Assembly: GCA_017537105.1 (NCBI GenBank)
Contig: JAFWBZ010000261.1
Location: 1 to 8,146 of the forward strand
Source: Clostridia bacterium
GTDB taxonomy: Bacteria; Bacillota; Clostridia; Christensenellales; Aristaeellaceae
Reading direction: 5' to 3'
DNA length: 8,146 bases
In this document: positions 6,211-8,146 of the stretch, one piece after another
Layout of the letters: each line of letters starts with the position of its first letter
Position numbering within the stretch: position 1 is the stretch's first letter
Translations under genes and position numbers: made by a program
The notes under the pieces: generated by a model
Told to the model about the DNA's origin: nothing
Database searches by the model: none
Seen by the model: only the letters and a program-made list of their open reading frames with translations

Positions 6211-8133
6211 ATGTCCAAGAAGCTGATCGTCGCGGAAAAGCCCTCGGTGGCCCGGGACATCGCCCGGGTGCTGGGCGTGAAGGGCAAGGGCGAGGGATAC
6301 CTGTCCGGCGACGACTACATCGTCACCTGGGCCATCGGCCATCTGGTTTCTCTGAGCGAGCCCGGAGAGACCAATCCCGCGTGGCTCAAGTGGAGCATGG
6401 CGCAGCTGCCCATGCTGCCCGAGAGCATTCCGCTGAAGGTGCTGCCCAAGACCAAGGCACAGTTCGCGGTCATCCAGAAGCTCATGCGGGACAAGGAGGT
6501 CACCTCGGTCATATGCGCCACGGACTCGGCGCGGGAGGGGGAGCTGATTTTCCGCTACATCTACCGCATGGCCGGATGCACGAAGCCGGTGGAGCGGCTG
6601 TGGATCTCGTCGATGACGGACGCCGCCATTCGCCAGGGCTTCGCGGAGCTGAAACCCGCCTCGGCCTACGACGCGCTCTATGAGAGCGCCCGCTGCCGCT
6701 CCGAGGCCGACTGGCTGGTGGGTATGAACGCCTCCCGGGCCTTTTCGCTGCGGTACGACGCGCTGCTGTCCGTGGGCAGGGTACAGACGCCCACGCTGAA
6801 CCTCATCGTGATGCGGGATATGGAGATCGAGCACTTCGTGCCGAAGGACTACTGGGAGATCAGGGCAAACTTCGGCGATTACGAGGGACTGTGGCTCAAC
6901 CCGGAGACGAAGCAGACCCGCTGCGACAATGAGGCGCAGGCCCGGTCGATCCGCGAATCCGTGGCCGGAAAGCCGGCCGCGGTGGTGGAAAGCGTCCGCG
7001 AGCAGAAAAAGACGCCGCCGCCCCAGCTGTACGACCTGACGTCGCTGCAGCGGGAGGCCAACCGGAAGCTGGGCTTTTCGGCGGACAAGACGTTGAAGGT
7101 CGCCCAGGCGCTGTACGAGACCCACAAGCTGGTCACCTATCCCCGCACGGACAGCCGCTATCTGCCGGATGATATGAAGCCGAAGGTCGCCGCGACGCTG
7201 AAGAAGCTGCCGACGCCCTACGCGGACTTCGTGTGCGCGCCGGAGATGAACCTGAACATGCACTGGAAGCGGTTCTACGACAACACGAAGATCTCTGACC
7301 ACCACGCCATCGTACCCACGGAAAAGGTCGCGGATCTGTCCCGGCTGTCCACCGACGAGCGCAATCTCTACGACATGATTGCCCGGCGGCTCATCGCCGC
7401 GCACTATCCGTTCTACGAGTACGAATCGGCGCGGGTCGTCACCCGGGTGGGGGAGCACGTCTTCAAGTCCACCGGCGCGATACCGCTTCGGGAGGGCTGG
7501 CGCACGCTCTACCGGGACGACAAGCCGGAGAAGGGCGAGGACCGGGAGCCGCCGCTGCCGAGGCTGGAGGTCGGCGATGCCCGCCGGGTGGAGAGGGCCG
7601 CGGTGAAGGCCTGCAAGACCAAGCCACCTGCGCCCCACACGGACGCGTCGATCCTCAACCTGATGGAGAATGCCGGGCGGGACATCGAGGACGAGGCCCT
7701 TCGGGAGCAGATGAAGTCCTCCGGGCTGGGCACGCCTGCCACCCGGGCCGCGGTGATCGAGCGGCTGATCCAGGTGGGCTACGCGCGGCGGCGGGGAAAG
7801 ACCGTCGTCTCCACCGAGAAGGGTCGCCAGCTGATCGCCGTGGTGCCGGAGCAGATCGCATCCGCCGTCACCACCGGCAAGTGGGAGAAGTTTCTCTCCG
7901 ACATGGCCGGGCAACAGGATGAGGCGGAGCGCGAGAGGAAATCCCAGCGTTTTATGTCCGGCATCAGGAAGTTCTCCGTGTTTCTGGTGGAGGCTGCGAA
8001 GAACGGCCCCGCGGACGTGCACTTCGAACGGGAGGCGCCGCGGAAGCGCTCCGCTGCGGCGAAGCGGGTGCCTGCGGCCCGCAGGACCGGCAAAGGCAGG
8101 AAACAGGGGTTATCATCTGGAGGAAAAGCATAA
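6211..8133 (+). CDS. topB: DNA topoisomerase III (type IA)
   Basis: Encodes 640 residues from ATG 6211, with AGGAG 6 bases upstream. Type IA topoisomerases cut one DNA strand through a tyrosine ester, pass the other strand and reseal; topoisomerase III mainly decatenates replication and recombination intermediates. The TOPRIM domain starts at once (KKLIVAEKPSVARDIARVLG, Glu9), and its acidic motif is ATDSAREGE with Asp105, Glu109 and Glu111. The second Asp of the usual DxDxE is Ala107. Further marks are RCRSEADWLVGMNASRAFSLRY (161-182), SVGRVQTPTLN (187-197), the catalytic LVTYPRTDSRYL with Tyr310, HTDASILNLMENAGR (476-490) and GLGTPATRAAVIERLI (505-520). There is no Cys-rich zinc-finger domain, which separates it from topoisomerase I. 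The C-terminus (about 609-640) is a Lys/Arg/Ala-rich tail that probably binds DNA. The length is near E. coli TopB (653) and shorter than B. subtilis TopB (727). Confidence 0.95.
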   Translation: MSKKLIVAEKPSVARDIARVLGVKGKGEGYLSGDDYIVTWAIGHLVSLSEPGETNPAWLKWSMAQLPMLPESIPLKVLPKTKAQFAVIQKLMRDKEVTSVICATDSAREGELIFRYIYRMAGCTKPVERLWISSMTDAAIRQGFAELKPASAYDALYESARCRSEADWLVGMNASRAFSLRYDALLSVGRVQTPTLNLIVMRDMEIEHFVPKDYWEIRANFGDYEGLWLNPETKQTRCDNEAQARSIRESVAGKPAAVVESVREQKKTPPPQLYDLTSLQREANRKLGFSADKTLKVAQALYETHKLVTYPRTDSRYLPDDMKPKVAATLKKLPTPYADFVCAPEMNLNMHWKRFYDNTKISDHHAIVPTEKVADLSRLSTDERNLYDMIARRLIAAHYPFYEYESARVVTRVGEHVFKSTGAIPLREGWRTLYRDDKPEKGEDREPPLPRLEVGDARRVERAAVKACKTKPPAPHTDASILNLMENAGRDIEDEALREQMKSSGLGTPATRAAVIERLIQVGYARRRGKTVVSTEKGRQLIAVVPEQIASAVTTGKWEKFLSDMAGQQDEAERERKSQRFMSGIRKFSVFLVEAAKNGPADVHFEREAPRKRSAAAKRVPAARRTGKGRKQGLSSGGKA

Positions 8134-8146
8134 GAAATTCTTGTTA

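Noticed and set aside
5605..8022. An 805-codon open frame on the - strand opposite the third cyclophilin and topB
   Set aside because: It lies opposite two well-recognised genes, its product is low-complexity (Leu, Arg, Gly, His, Val) with no family signature, and GC-rich codons commonly leave the antisense frame free of stops.
8119..8146. GGAGG at 8119-8123 as ribosome binding site of a further gene at the right edge
   Set aside because: The only normal start codon in view (TTG 8141) is 17 bases away and the window ends at once; ATA 8130 and ATT 8137 are too rare to claim. No gene can be called.

Overview
This is a gene-dense, GC-rich stretch (about 68% G+C counted by hand across dtd) with eight protein-coding genes, all on the + strand. 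The gaps between them are tiny or negative and no gene-free stretch reaches 60 bases. The host is most likely a high-GC anaerobic member of the Clostridia (Firmicutes). This is inferred from the RelA/SpoT-dtd-MBL hydrolase-HemZ order, the HemZ-type radical SAM protein, strong AGGAGG-type ribosome binding sites, GTG/TTG starts, and a Gram-positive style lipoprotein. I cannot name a genus.

Layout: (1) 3-1358, the C-terminal ~60% of a long RelA/SpoT (p)ppGpp synthetase/hydrolase cut by the window's left edge. (2) 1398-1847, D-aminoacyl-tRNA deacylase, with a TTG start. (3) 1850-2284, a small GNAT acetyltransferase of clearly lower G+C. (4) 2306-2926, a glyoxalase-II-like metallo-beta-lactamase-fold hydrolase. 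(5) 2923-4371, a HemZ-type radical SAM protein overlapping the hydrolase by ATGA. (6-8) 4377-6153, three consecutive cyclophilin-type peptidyl-prolyl isomerases predicted to go to three places: a membrane lipoprotein, a secreted protein and a cytosolic protein. (9) 6211-8133, a type IA DNA topoisomerase III with a basic tail and no zinc fingers.

The first part is housekeeping: stringent response, tRNA proofreading, and a hydrolase/radical SAM pair often seen together. The cyclophilin array is the most distinctive part. Copies two and three are close relatives (about 70% identical by eye, with exact 29-30 base repeats). The first has a degraded catalytic pocket. The spacer before topB can form two mutually exclusive hairpins, one of which covers part of its ribosome binding site. 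A perfect TATAAT in an AT-richer patch at 2280-2285 is the only promoter-like element I noticed. Nothing here amounts to a wholly new system; the best leads are the compartment-split cyclophilin array and the topB leader.
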